Positions 11,169-25,786 of a stretch of DNA of 64,000 bases are shown piece by piece; the stretch's first letter is position 1; the number at the start of each line of letters is the position of its first letter. The notes beneath the pieces are model-generated. The model saw nothing but the letters and a program-made list of their open reading frames with translations, did not search any database and was not told the origin of the DNA. A program made the translations under genes and the position numbers. Source of the stretch: Bolinopsis microptera (Eukaryota > Ctenophora > Tentaculata > Lobata > Bolinopsidae); NCBI RefSeq assembly GCF_026151205.1, contig NC_087079.1:11460635-11524634 (forward strand), given 5' to 3'.

Positions 11169-12055
11169 TACCTTGTAAATACACCCGCTCCACCACCTGT
11201 TGGCCCCGATCTGTCCAATATCAAAGTTTCGTGGCCCGACAACAAATCAATACACTCAGGAACAGTCCACACATGGTGTCCGACCAATGAGGATCCGAGA
11301 AAGAGTCGAGCATCCACTCAGAACCCCTCTCTTAGTCACGTGGGCAGAGTCCAGCACCGTCAGCTATAATGTCTAAAATAATTTGGTCGATTACACCTGG
11401 CCCTACAGTTATACTGGACCGCTACAAAAATATATTATATATGATAAGTAATATGATGTTACTGAGGCGTCCTGGGGGCCGGTCAGTTACTGTATTGCAC
11501 GTGCAGTTACTGTATTGCACGTGCAGTTACTGTATTGCACGTGCAGTTATGACGTGTTGTTATGGTCACGTGCTCTGACGGTGAAGTTTTGTTACGTTTT
11601 GTTGTTAGACTGGTTGTTTTGTTGTTTTGTGATGATTTGATATGTGAAATGTTTCCGGACTTCATACCACTTCAACTTTAAACTTTAAACTTCATAGTTT
11701 GTTCATTCAGATTCTTCACTAAGAGACATCAAGCAGCCTTCTTGAATTTCTTTACATTTACTGTAAATATCTTTCCAAAGTGACCCAACGTCCTTAGAAT
11801 TAAATATCAAATCATATCTGATAAATTCCAACCGGCTCTCTCCTCTACGGAGTTTTGTAACCTCAAACCCCCGCTCATTACTCAATCATTGGGGAGAAGT
11901 TAAGATATTTAGCGACATACCCTCAACCTCAGATACAGTTCGTGAGGAATGTACACATCATGATGGGGTAAGTAACACTGTGCAACTGCTGTTGTCTCAT
12001 GAGGTGTGTGTTTGTTATATAATTCATGTAATTAGTTAGTTTTAAACTGCTATAA
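11169..12055. other. Non-coding; short 20-bp triplication
   Basis: Positions 11480-11547 contain three copies of GCACGTGCAGTTACTGTATT, each carrying a CACGTG E-box core. Otherwise no gene or element was recognised. Confidence 0.5.
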
Positions 12056-12340
12056 TGGTACTTCTGTTTAGTGTTACTAATGTCTGTTTAGTGCTACTAA
12101 TGTTTGTTTAGTGTTACTAATGTTTGTTGAGTGTTACTTATTTTTGTTTAGTGTTACTAGAATGTTTGTTTGGTGTTACTAATGTTTGTTGAGTGTTACT
12201 AATGTTTGTTTAGTGTTACTAATGTTTGTTTAGTGTTACTATTACTAGTGTTTGTTTAGTGTTACTAATATTTGTTTAGTGTTAGTAGTGTTTGTTTAGT
12301 GTAACTAATGTTTGTTTAATATTACTAATGTTTGTCTTAT
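12056..12340. repeat. Minisatellite, about 20-bp GTTTAGTGTTACTAAT unit
   Basis: Roughly 13 degenerate copies of TTTGTTTAGTGTTACTAATG. The array is imperfect, so it is older than the other arrays in the window. Confidence 0.9.
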
Positions 12341-15300
12341 ATTGCTTGCTCTATGTTCTTGATAGACGAATTTTTTGCTGGTGAATATTTAAAAACATTT
12401 TAAAACTCACAGCAGTGATTCTTTGCCGAGCAAGTTACGATTATTTGATAATAATTAATAAACTAAAGTTAACGTTCCTTATATGATTTATTGATATTGG
12501 AAATTAATTATCATTAACCGAGGTCATGCTTTTGGTGATATATAATTAGTGATCTCATAATTCCGTATTTTAACGCTCCAACTATCAGTCCGAATCAGTT
12601 AACTTTCACCAGATCCTGGTATTGATAGAGAATAATTCTGGGATCACCTACAACCTTATATCGTCTTCAATAAAGGAACTGAATCCACGATATTATTATA
12701 AACACTTCTGTTAACCCACGTACAGCACTGTCACCAAGACAGTAACAGTTACTGTAGTTACTACAGATGTAGACTCAGTAATACCGATACAGGTTGTTTC
12801 AAAAGTCTTGCAAGGATGTACTTTTTGAATAACTTTTTATCCATTTGTTAAAACTTCATTCTGCAAAACGTTTATGGTAGTTTTAAGGTTTAATGGTGAC
12901 TTCTAAATTTTTACGTTACCATGGCCACCATAGCAACCGCAATCAGTCCCCTAGCAACCGAGGTAAATTTGATACGTATCGGTACGTATCACGCGTCTAA
13001 TAAATTAAAAAAGCATCATAATATCTCAACACCCTTAATAAATCTGTCACTTGGAGTGTTAGCCCTCTTTGTACTACACATGGAGCAAAAAATCCGTGGA
13101 ATTTATCACCAAATTTTTTCGTGTCCGGTATATAAACCACGTCGGTGAGAAAGAGAATTATAATGTAATATACTCTGCTTCTACATTAATTATTCCCATC
13201 GGTCGCAGGAAAATTTAAGTTACTGCTCACTATTTAATAGTTCTAATATCGCTGTTTCATAATTAATTGATTTACACTATACAGATTACAGGGGGGGGGG
13301 GGGGGGGGGGGGGGAGTCAGTACACAAACGTCGGGGTTTATAGCTCAATCACTCAGTGCCCACTGCTCGATCGAGATAATTATTTTTGATATGACTTGTT
13401 ATCATCGTTGGTTCGAGGTAAACATAAAATAATAGTATACATTTATTATATAACTAATTATTATATATATAATATATATAATGTACTAGAAACCCGCTAG
13501 TCGAAAGCTTTATTCGAGGAAATTTTAAAAATCATTTATGTTTAAATTTCTCTAATCTATAATCATCTAGCTCTAAGCTCTGTACTGTAGAAAGTATGGA
13601 TTTTATTTGACAATGACGATAAAGTTGTAAGTATTATTCCCTAAACGATACTTTCTACCGCATCAAAAAATATCAATCACAATCAAAGTTATGAATAGTG
13701 ATATCGTGAGCGTAAATGTGAGCTGGTTATGACGTATCAGAACAAAGCATGGCAACGCAAGTTGCTAATCTGTTCTTGCTCGCGCACGTGTAATCTCTTG
13801 ATGTTGCTAAGCAACGACGCAGGTAACCTTTGATGAAATTACACCATTATTCTTACGTTTATTTTACCTCTCTTCCGACGTTAATTATAGAAAATCTAAA
13901 GCCTTAATCACAATTCTAAGAATGCTATCTCCTACTCCCATCCTTTTTTTACAACACTGCTAAAAATCGCGAGGTTTCAACTTCATTTGCGAGCTGAAAT
14001 TGGCATCACCAGAGGGTAATTTTTTGGTCCCCGTTGCCGGAGGGATTTCGTCAAGTTTAAAATATAATATAGATAATGGTAATATATTTACTGCAAGTTG
14101 CAACCATATTCAGAATCATTATTTTTTCTGGTTTCATGATAATATTCTAAATGCGTCATAACCTAGATATTATGACGCAGTGAAACTATCGGACTACGAT
14201 GTATGGGGACTTGCCACCCCATGGTAACATTAAAATATACCAGCAGGAACCCGTATAATATAACCCTAAACGGTGTCAAGACTCAAGAGACTAAAATAAT
14301 TATTACCTATTTAATTGGCGTTTTTGACACCACTTGGGGGTCCACATTTTGGGCTCTAAAATCATTATTCCTTGGCCAATTTTTATTTTTTCATACTGAT
14401 TTGAAGGCCATTAAAGCATTTGACCCAGTCAAAAAAGTTTCAGTTGTATATCTTTTACGGTTTTTTGCAGAAAGTCGCGTTAAAGTTGATGCCATGGTGT
14501 CAGTAAAATGGCACAGATATATATCGTCTCGCTTTATATATAATAAGATTGACTCTGTTACATCGTTTCCTGTTACATATTACTCTCGAAAGTACACGCT
14601 TCTTACAAAATATGGTAATATTTCATGGGGAAGCTCAGTACTTTAACTAGAGTTCAAAGTTAAATTCGAGTTTCACAGTCCCAGAATATTGTTTTAAAGG
14701 AAATTATTCTATCTCGCCCATTCGTTTGTGTTGCTTTCTGCTTCGTTCCTAACGGCTAACTAACAGCCATTTTGCGCTGTCCTTGTTAATCTGATTTTGT
14801 GAAATGATTAGTAACGTTGGTCCTTTGTATTTTTGAAGACAGCGAAGACCTACAATTGGTAGTGTCAGACTGGGACATGTTGTTTCGTGAACTGATCCAA
14901 TGGTCAGCTGATCCTATAAATAGCAGACTTGTAGTATCGGAAACTTTTGAAACATATTAATAGAACGGGAAGTCAAGGTATTGATCCAAATTCTTGAGTA
15001 TTGGTCTTCACTTCGCACTCTGGTTGAACTACTAACATTATGGATAGATAAGACATCTTCACTTCCAGATTCTCTGGTATTTTTTGTTTTTCTGATCAAA
15101 GGAAATCTTAGCCCACAACTCATCAGTCAGTAGGTAAGCTATGAGAATTATAATAATGATAAGAATGCAAGGGTAGGGCGTGACGGTGTCCTGGGAGGGA
15201 TAGTATAGAACTGCGAGCTTATTGTTTCTGTTGCGGCACAATACAGAAGTCTCGCTCGCAGCCCCCCTGTGAGTCTTTTCACTTTGTCAAACAAAGAAGG

Positions 15301-15472
15301 TTGATAGTAAAATGCATAACATTATCTAAGTTATTTTCCAGATTTCAGAGTATTGTATAATAATTTTTCTGTATCCCAGAATAATTCTTTGCATGATTGG
15401 CCTCTAAAACTACAGGGACATGGTATGGGGTGCTGAACAGTGCTGAACAGTGCACTGCATCAGCCTGTCGTG
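12341..15472. other. 3.1 kb without a supported gene
   Basis: A 24-G homopolymer lies at 13291-13314 and a TATATA-rich imperfect palindrome at about 13445-13483. The longest open frames (12921-13148 and 14203-14646, + strand) have no recognisable domain and no splice context. I do not call them genes. Confidence 0.5.
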
Positions 15473-15765
15473 GTGTTATCATGGTTTTATCACGGTTTTA
15501 TCATGGTTTTATCATGGTTTTATCACGGTTTTATCATGGTGTTATCATGGTGTTATCAAGGTGTTATCATGGTGTTATCATGGTGTTATCATGGTTTTAT
15601 CATTGTGTTATCATGGTGTTATCATGGTGTTATCATGGTGTTATCATGGTGTTATCATGGTGTTATCATGGTGTTATCATGGTGTTATCATGGTGTTATC
15701 AAGGTGTTATCATGGTGTTATCATGGTGTTATCAAGGTGTTATCATGGTGTTATCATGGTGTTAC
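15473..15765. repeat. Minisatellite, 11-bp TTATCATGGTG unit
   Basis: About 27 head-to-tail copies of an 11-bp unit with minor variants (TTATCACGGTT, TTATCAAGGTG). Because 11 is not a multiple of three and the unit lacks stops, all + frames are open and encode the same artefactual peptide repeat. Confidence 0.95.
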
Positions 15766-19190
<3,425 letters not shown>

Positions 19191-19285
19191 TGCTATATAT
19201 TGGCTACCAAGGTAGCTGTTTGCTATATTTGCTACCAAGGTAGCTGTTTGCTACATTATATTGGCTACCAAGGTAGCTGTTTGTT
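19191..19285. repeat. Triplicated GGCTACCAAGGTAGCTGTTTG unit
   Basis: Three copies of about 30-33 bp, each containing the self-complementary GCTACCAAGGTAGC. Each unit could form a small hairpin. Confidence 0.85.
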
Positions 19286-20127
19286 TCTGTCAAGGTTTTG
19301 GATGAACTTAATCTCTTAGTAATATTTAAGTATTTATCAATTTACTATAACCTTATATCAAATTAATCTATTTGTTCAAAAAAGCTTGATAACTACACAT
19401 TCTATAAATAATATTATATATACTATATAAATTCTTTAATTTTCCAAACGAGAAAATTATCGCCTAGTAGACAGTTGTTGATTTAAAAGTTTCTCTTACT
19501 ATACATATTTTCCATCTGAACAATATTTTCATCTGAACAATATTTTCATCTGGGCGATATTTCCAGGAGAGAAAAATTTCCATCCGAGTGTCTCTAAATC
19601 CGTTTGTTACATCAACCTGGTTCGTGTACAAGCAAATAAATATATTAGAATGCCATATTATCGAGTGTTAGTTATTGATGCGTGAGACAGCAGCTTAGCA
19701 TATTATATACTCAAATACAATATGCGTAATGAGTATTTTTGTAGATTGAGAGCTTCTTGCTTGCTCTCCTTTTGGCGTGAGAATTTGTTGAGATTGTTGA
19801 GACACACTGTTATTATAACTTGAGGCATTCATTCAAATTTAGCAGGAATTGTGATTAATAAACTATCCCAGAACCGTAAAATGTCTCGTTTTTAGCATTA
19901 CAAGTATTTGCTGTAAATATTTTACTTCATGTTTATGTAATTATATAAATGACCAGAAGAGAGTGCTCAATTCATGGTAGCACGAAACTGTAGCCATAAT
20001 ATCAGGTGGTAGCCCCTTCTTAACCAGACATGTTCTTAACTTTTCTACAGTACAAGATCTTGATAATCAAGATTTTGATAATAATATTGTTTATGATATT
20101 TTTCATGATGTTGAGTATAATATGGCT
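19286..20127. other. No supported gene
   Basis: AT-rich. ATTTTCATCTGAACAAT occurs twice near 19507-19550. No domain or splice pattern is visible. Confidence 0.5.
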
Positions 20128-20578
20128 TATTTAGTATTACACTGTTTATATTATTGTTTAAATAATAACCACTCACCGTTCTAGGAAGCACTGTTTTTAA
20201 TATTGTTTAAATAATAACCACTCACCGTTCTACTGTTCTAGGAAGCACTGTTTATTATATTGTTTATTATATTGTTTATTATATCGTTTATAATAGTGTT
20301 TAGAACACTGTTATACTGTCCTAAAAAGCACTGTTTATTATATCGTTTATAATAGTGTTTATAACAATGTTCTACTGTTTTAGGAAGCACTGTTTATAAA
20401 ATGTTGTTTATAATAGTGTTTATAACACTGTTCTTCTGTTCTAGGAAGCACTGTTTATTATATTGTTTATTATATCGTTTATAATAGTGTTTATAACACT
20501 GTTATACTGTTCTAGGAAGCACTGTTTTTATATTGTTTATAATAGTGTTTATAACACTGTTCTACTGTTTTAGGAAGC
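20128..20578 (+). repeat. About 60-bp tandem array that repeats a 3' splice-site-like sequence
   Basis: About seven degenerate units contain TTTATAATAGTGTTTATAACACTGTT followed by CTGTTCTAGGAAGCA (the first part is described here by its motifs GTTTATAATAGTG and ATAACACTG). The TTCTAG/GAAGC step resembles an acceptor site. The last unit runs directly into a short ATG-containing candidate exon at 20574. Confidence 0.8.
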
Positions 20579-20614
20579 ATGGGTATTGGAGAAAATGTAG
20601 ACTCTGGCTCCACG
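20574..20614 (+). CDS. Candidate short 5' exon, weak support
   Basis: After TTTTAG comes GAAGC, then ATG 20579, twelve open codons (MGIGENVDSGST) and a donor-like GTATGT. If spliced to the next good acceptor upstream of 25748, the frame stops after four more codons. It would then be 5' leader with a short upstream ORF rather than coding sequence. It may not be used at all. Confidence 0.2.
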
Positions 20615-21182
20615 GTATGTACTGTTTATTAGTTATTACTCTTATTAAAAATGTTCGACCCAACAAAGAATCAATTTGAGCCTTTTTTATTTACTTTTTA
20701 TTTACTCTCTGATCTCAATATTGTCGAGATGATCATACCATAACTCTTTAAAATGCGGATTCTTCATTTTACTACGTACATATTATTATAATATCTTTAA
20801 TTCCTAATCTCCGACTCGACACCTCACGATGTATGTATAACGCGGCTCGTTGAAATTCTTGTTATTGTACGTGTTCTAAATACTTTGTGCGTGTCTCCAC
20901 TACTTGAGTGTCTTCACTATCCGTACTATTTTACTACAAAAAGCACCATTGCATTGTATTATCTGTAAGAGTTTACGACAGGAGAGCTTGATCAAGTTAG
21001 AATCGTAACTATTCGTGTTTAGATTATAAACATTGTTTCTCTGATATATGATTTATAATAATACCTCGATCATAAAGCATCTTTAATTCCTAATCTCCAC
21101 TATATCAATGTCACGTGTTTTCATTATGTCAATTATGGTCTGCAAGCTTAAATTTTATGATAAAAGCTTAACATAAATTGTC

Positions 21183-22247
21183 ATACCTTACTCGGGAATA
21201 TTATAACCGGGATAAAGTGGTGGGTTTTGGAAGATTCCGCCATATTTTTCCCGGTCAAAAATTTTACCAGTCATAAAAAAACCCGCCGACTCAGATTATG
21301 GGGTTCCAAGGGGGTGGTGATCATCACATTTTACCTGAAGTCTCATATGTGCTAGAGAAGACTTTTGAAGCAGTGGATGGAGGGCTGTAACTTTATTGGC
21401 GGTTGCTACCATAATTTCGTTATAAAAATCACAATTTGGTTACAGAAATCAGATTTCAGGGTGGACCGTGATTCTCACTTCTCTTGCCCATGAATCAGTG
21501 AATCGTAGAGAAGAAAACAATTTATATGTTATAGAAGAAAACGAAAATAATAATGATATATAATATATATTCTAATAATAATGTCTCTAAAGATTGATCG
21601 CTTCTCGTGTGCAGTGTGTAGACTAAAGAAAGAGGGAGTTTTTCCCGTTAAAGTAACTTGTGGCCACATCCCGCTAGAAGTGAGTAAACTGTGCCACTAT
21701 TTCATGGTCCACAGTGGATTGATTACTGGAGAAGTTGAAGATGCAAAGCCAAAACGTTCCCCAATACCAAGCAGTGGGCAGGAAATTAAGCTCCGGCTGA
21801 CCTTCAGAGCAGTAGCCCCATCAGCAGACAAAATGAAAGTCTTGTTAAGACAACAATACAACTTCGAATTTGACGGTCAACAGCTCAGGGGGATATCAAT
21901 AATGATAATGGCGGGGACATTAGCGATAATGAGAATGAGAATACGCTTTAATGAAGATTTGACTTATTATTGCTTAGATTTATTTTCCTTTAAATAGACG
22001 TGTCTTTTTTTCTATTTCTGAGTAATATCAATAACCGTAAATTGAAATAACTTCTTTAACAAGTAACAAAAACAGAAATTTCGGTTGAAAATTTGTTGAC
22101 CTCTGAAAAAAAACTTGAAAGGTCAGCCACCGGTAAACACATGACCGGGATAATTTGGCGGGTTTTGGGAAAGTCCGCCATATTTTTCCCGGTCATTAAT
22201 TTTCCCAGTCATAAATTAACCCGCTATAATATTCCCGAGTAAGGTAT
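21183..22247. mobile_element. 1.07-kb TIR element with subterminal direct repeats
   Basis: Inverted ends of 23 bp (21183-21205 and 22225-22247) share ATACCTTACTCGGG. Just inside each end is an 80-bp block with CCGGGATAA, GGCGGGTTTTGG and CCATATTTTTCCCGGTCA, and these two blocks (about 21208-21290 and 22143-22224) are in direct, not inverted, orientation. A 2-bp AT may be the target duplication, but this is not clear. One ORF lies inside. The superfamily was not identified. Confidence 0.75.
21581..21997 (+). CDS. Small Cys/His-containing protein in the TIR element
   Basis: The 138-residue ORF was not recognised. Residues 9-41 contain CAVC, then CGH and a later C-H pair, a spacing that could bind zinc. 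Residues 56-100 contain a proline/lysine stretch and a segment with SGQEIKLRLTF. The last 35 codons are Ile/Met-rich in this frame, while the alternative frame there encodes an acidic Asn/Asp/Glu tail ending at a stop. A late frameshift is therefore likely, and the true C-terminus may be the acidic version. Its position between TIRs suggests an element-encoded DNA-binding or accessory protein. No catalytic DDE motif is visible. Confidence 0.45.
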   Translation: MSLKIDRFSCAVCRLKKEGVFPVKVTCGHIPLEVSKLCHYFMVHSGLITGEVEDAKPKRSPIPSSGQEIKLRLTFRAVAPSADKMKVLLRQQYNFEFDGQQLRGISIMIMAGTLAIMRMRIRFNEDLTYYCLDLFSFK

Positions 22248-22625
22248 TATGTTAACATTGCTCAACTGCAGTAGTCAGCCCCAATGATTTGCGGATTTCT
22301 AAAACTATTTCTAAAACTATTTCTAAAACTATTTTTGAAGAATTGTATTCTTTACTGTCCAGTACTGAAGATCCAGACTGTGATGATATTATATTCTGTG
22401 ACGTCAGAGTCTGAGATTGGAAATAACAGTTTTAGTTAAATCAAAGTCCTAAAAAAATTTAAAAAAAGTTCTAATATAGATTTACTTGGTAGTGTCTCAT
22501 AATTTTTTTTAATAATTTTTTTTTGCAACCTTCCTGCTTTCGTATAATATAATAATGATACATTTTGACAATGTAATGAAATGAAATAATGTGCTTGTAT
22601 ACCGCCCATATGGTTAACAAGCCCC

Positions 22626-22657
<32 letters not shown>

Positions 22658-23029
22658 TTAGCAACTGACACAAGTGTCAGGTACCCGCTAAGCCCAGAAC
22701 AGTTCTAAATGGTGAAGATATTCTGCAGCAAGCAACTAGATCATCTCAAAATATAAATCTACTCGGAAAATGACACTTCCATCATATCACATACTCACAG
22801 AGGAGGTTATATTGATATACAACACACCACCAAAAAGCGTGCAATCAGCAATATACCTCCACCTAGAGAATGAAGAATAGAGATACAATATAAAATATTG
22901 AATAAATGTGATAAAGGATGACTGATATGATTTGTTTAAAAAAATATATAATCAGAAAATTTGGTTTGTGTTGGGATTCTCGGGATATGAATTCCAAAAG
23001 CAGCTTCGCAAGAAAGGGTCAGCTCATCA
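22248..23029. other. Non-coding with 31-C tract
   Basis: TTTCTAAAACTA is repeated three times near 22300-22333. A 31-C run lies at 22627-22657. No gene was recognised. Confidence 0.5.
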
Positions 23030-23215
23030 CGCAGCAAACAATAGATCTCTAGATACTGGTGGGAAGGTGAACAATATTTCTCTAGCACGTGAGGGAGTGT
23101 GACGTCACGTCAGGGAGTGTGACGTCACACTCCCTCACGTGACATCACACAGCAAACAATAGATCTAGATACTGGTGGGAAGGTGAACAATATTTCTCTA
23201 GCACGCGACAACCAT
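23030..23215. repeat. Duplicated 58-bp block around a TGACGTCA palindrome
   Basis: A block starting CAGCAAACAATAGATCT and ending TTTCTCTAGCACG occurs at about 23032-23090 and 23150-23205. Between the copies, GGGAGTGTGACGTCAC and its inverted copy form a palindrome, giving CRE-like TGACGTCA octamers at 23100-23107 and 23120-23127. It could be a CREB/ATF-type regulatory site or chance structure in a duplicated repeat. Confidence 0.6.
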
Positions 23216-24467
23216 TCTCCGATCAGCGTCTAACCTTTTTGTTGGTGCTTCAGTTAAGATTGTAATGTTCGTGTCATGTGGAGTTGGAAATCAATTTATA
23301 AGCAGCAAAAATACAAATTCAGTGAGCATTTTTTAGAAAGCAAGTTAGCACTCAGCAGGAATTCGAGCTAAGGAGAGGAGCTTTCCTTTCCAGACATTTT
23401 GGGGTTTTCGTGAATATAAGATATTTTGGTTAGATTCCATAAATTAATGGTTTCTTTATTTAACTAGTGTAGGTGCTCTCAGTTGATAATACTAAGTAAA
23501 ATTCCCCCTACAGTCTGCATAATACCAGGAAATATTATATGCTACATATCCCTCATCGGCAAACTGCTATTATTCTGACGAAAACACGTCTCCTTTGTGT
23601 TATATCAATATTAATAATGAATATAGTAGGGGTAAGGCTACAGCAGACCAACCTAAAGCTATCTCTCCTCCTCAGCCATCTCTGTGCACTCCCCTAATAC
23701 CATATAGATTCTCCGCAAAAAAAACCAGTACCATCCAATAAAAAATATCCTGCAATCGTCACCAAGTTGATGATGAAATCAGCGCATCACCCCACCAACA
23801 TGACACCCTATACAGGCTACAGCACATCCATCTGCTAACCCGTGAACTGTTAGATACTATTCCCACCCTCCCCTCCCCGATATAAGTGGTTACAAACCAC
23901 TCCGCCGTTTCCTTATACGGATCCCTGTAAACCGTTCCCACCCTGCAGAGTACATCTAACCCGCTCTCCACTGCATGCTGACGTCCTTTACCTTCATCCC
24001 GTTTATTGATCCAATTGGGATCAGTTGTGTGCCCATATAAGGAGATGCAGGGTTGAGTTGGCTTGTTATAACCGTGTTGTCGTCACTATCTTTCGCAAAA
24101 AAATAAGCACTATATATATGAGGCAGTTACTGTGGCTGCTGCTCACCTGTGAACGCTGCTCTTTGCTTTCAGTAGTGCCGTTCTGTTGTAGAGTTTGTTG
24201 CTCTTGCCTTTCAGCTTTGTGTTGCTATAGTTTCTCGGCAGTTCCTTTTGTGCCGTTATATTGTTCGGGTGAAGGACGTTTCATTTGAAAGGTAGAGCAC
24301 AATTATTAGTATTACAATTATTAGCGTTATCTTCAAATAAGGCTCGAAACCACCGTTTTTAATCACATCTCCAGTGCCTGCAATTTATAACATATCAGAT
24401 AATCACTCTATTAATAGCAAAATTAAAATATCCTAAACTCTATAAAATCAGGTTATATCCCGTATCT
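23216..24467. other. No supported gene
   Basis: Open frames at 23759-23971 (minus) and 24025-24288 (+) show no domain. Pyrimidine-rich stretches occur near 23640-23900. Confidence 0.45.
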
Positions 24468-25105
24468 TGTGCTATTCTTTTCTTGGCTGGACGGTGGGAA
24501 GTGAATGTTTCAGTCTCTGTGCTATCCCTTTCTTGGCTGGACGGTGGGAAGTGAATGTTTCAGTCTCTGTGCTATCCCTTTCTTGGCTGGACTGTGGGAA
24601 GTGAATGTTTCAGTCTTTCTGCTATCCCTTTCTTGGCTGGACGGTGGGAAGTGAATGTTTCAGTCTCTGTGCTATCCCTTTCTTGGCTGGACTGTGAGAA
24701 GTGAATGTTTCAGTCTCTGTTCTATCCCTTTCTTGGCTGGACGGTGGGAAGTGAATGTTTCAGTCTTTCTGCTATCCCATTCTTGGCTGGACGGTGGGAA
24801 GTGAATGATGCAGTCTCTGTGCTATCCCTTTCTTGGCTGGACTGTGGGAAGTGAATGTTTCAGTCTCTGTTCTATCCTTTTCTTGGCTGGACGGTGGGAA
24901 GTGAATGATGCAGTCTCTGTTCAGTGTTCTATCCCTTTCTTGGCTGGACTGTGGGAAGTGAATGTTTCAGTCTCTGTTCTATTCTTTTCTTGGCTGGACG
25001 GTGAGAAGTGAACGATGCAGTCTCTGTGCTATCCCTTTCTTGGCTGGGCGGCGGGAAGTGAATGTTTCAGTCTCTGTTCTATCCCTTTCTTGGCTGGACC
25101 GCTGA
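24468..25105. repeat. Minisatellite, about 60-bp unit
   Basis: About ten copies of a unit with GCTATCCCTTTCTTGGCTGG and GTGGGAAGTGAATGTTTCAG. Variants include TTC/ATG in GAATG(TTT/ATG)CAG. Open frames across it are artefacts. Confidence 0.95.
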
Positions 25106-25747
25106 TGTTTCAGTCTGTGACCCACAGCTCTCACCATCCTGATGAACTACTTGGCAAACACTCTAACCCAGCACGTTAAACCCACCAATCACAGCGTTCT
25201 ATTCCGCCCACGTGACCAGCTTTTCAATAGATCCACTAAATCATATTAGTGAGATTATAATGGCAGGAGACTATTATAGCACATTGTTTAGCTGTACATG
25301 AACACTAGAGTACTGCCTGTCCTTTAATGGACCCCCGTTTGATTGGAAACTATTTTCAGAGTTCAATCACTTGATCAAGGTACACAGGGACGTTGAGGAG
25401 TTGTTGAGGGGGCCCTTATATAACAACACAATATGATATATTGTGTACATGTGTACATTGGGGTACATTATGGTACCACATCACTCTCGTGATAATAAGA
25501 TGTTATTACTCTATTCTTACGAGATGGTCTAAGATTTCTTCGCGTTATGAATTAACTTTACCCAGGGCGGCTTAACTTTACATTATTAGCAAGATGAATG
25601 GTTAGTATGATTAAAGGTAACTTGACTGGTGGTGGGTTGTGCAATCTGCGTAGAGATGTTATTGAACATTGGCTTTGCATTTAGTTGTATGCATCTAGTA
25701 TTCATTAATTAGATAGATTCAATTTCTTTAACACTTCTTCTTTTCAG
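25106..25747. other. Upstream region of the 25.8-kb exon series
   Basis: Non-coding. It ends with a good polypyrimidine tract and acceptor (TTCTTCTTTTCAG) at 25747. A cis-spliced 5' leader exon or a trans-spliced leader could join there. No promoter element was identified. Confidence 0.45.
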
Positions 25748-25786
25748 GGGATTGATAACTAGTGACATTGTCATGCTGTTACTACG

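Noticed and set aside
10606-11317. Three overlapping minus-strand ORFs with YCVVLHS repeats
   Set aside because: Minisatellite translation; open in several frames at once.
13335-13430. Second set of tRNA-like boxes (TAGCTCAATC, GGTTCGAGG)
   Set aside because: Boxes are about 70 bp apart and the stems do not pair.
14203-14646. 147-residue ORF
   Set aside because: No domain, signal, splice context or repeat support; AT-rich frames of this length can occur by chance.
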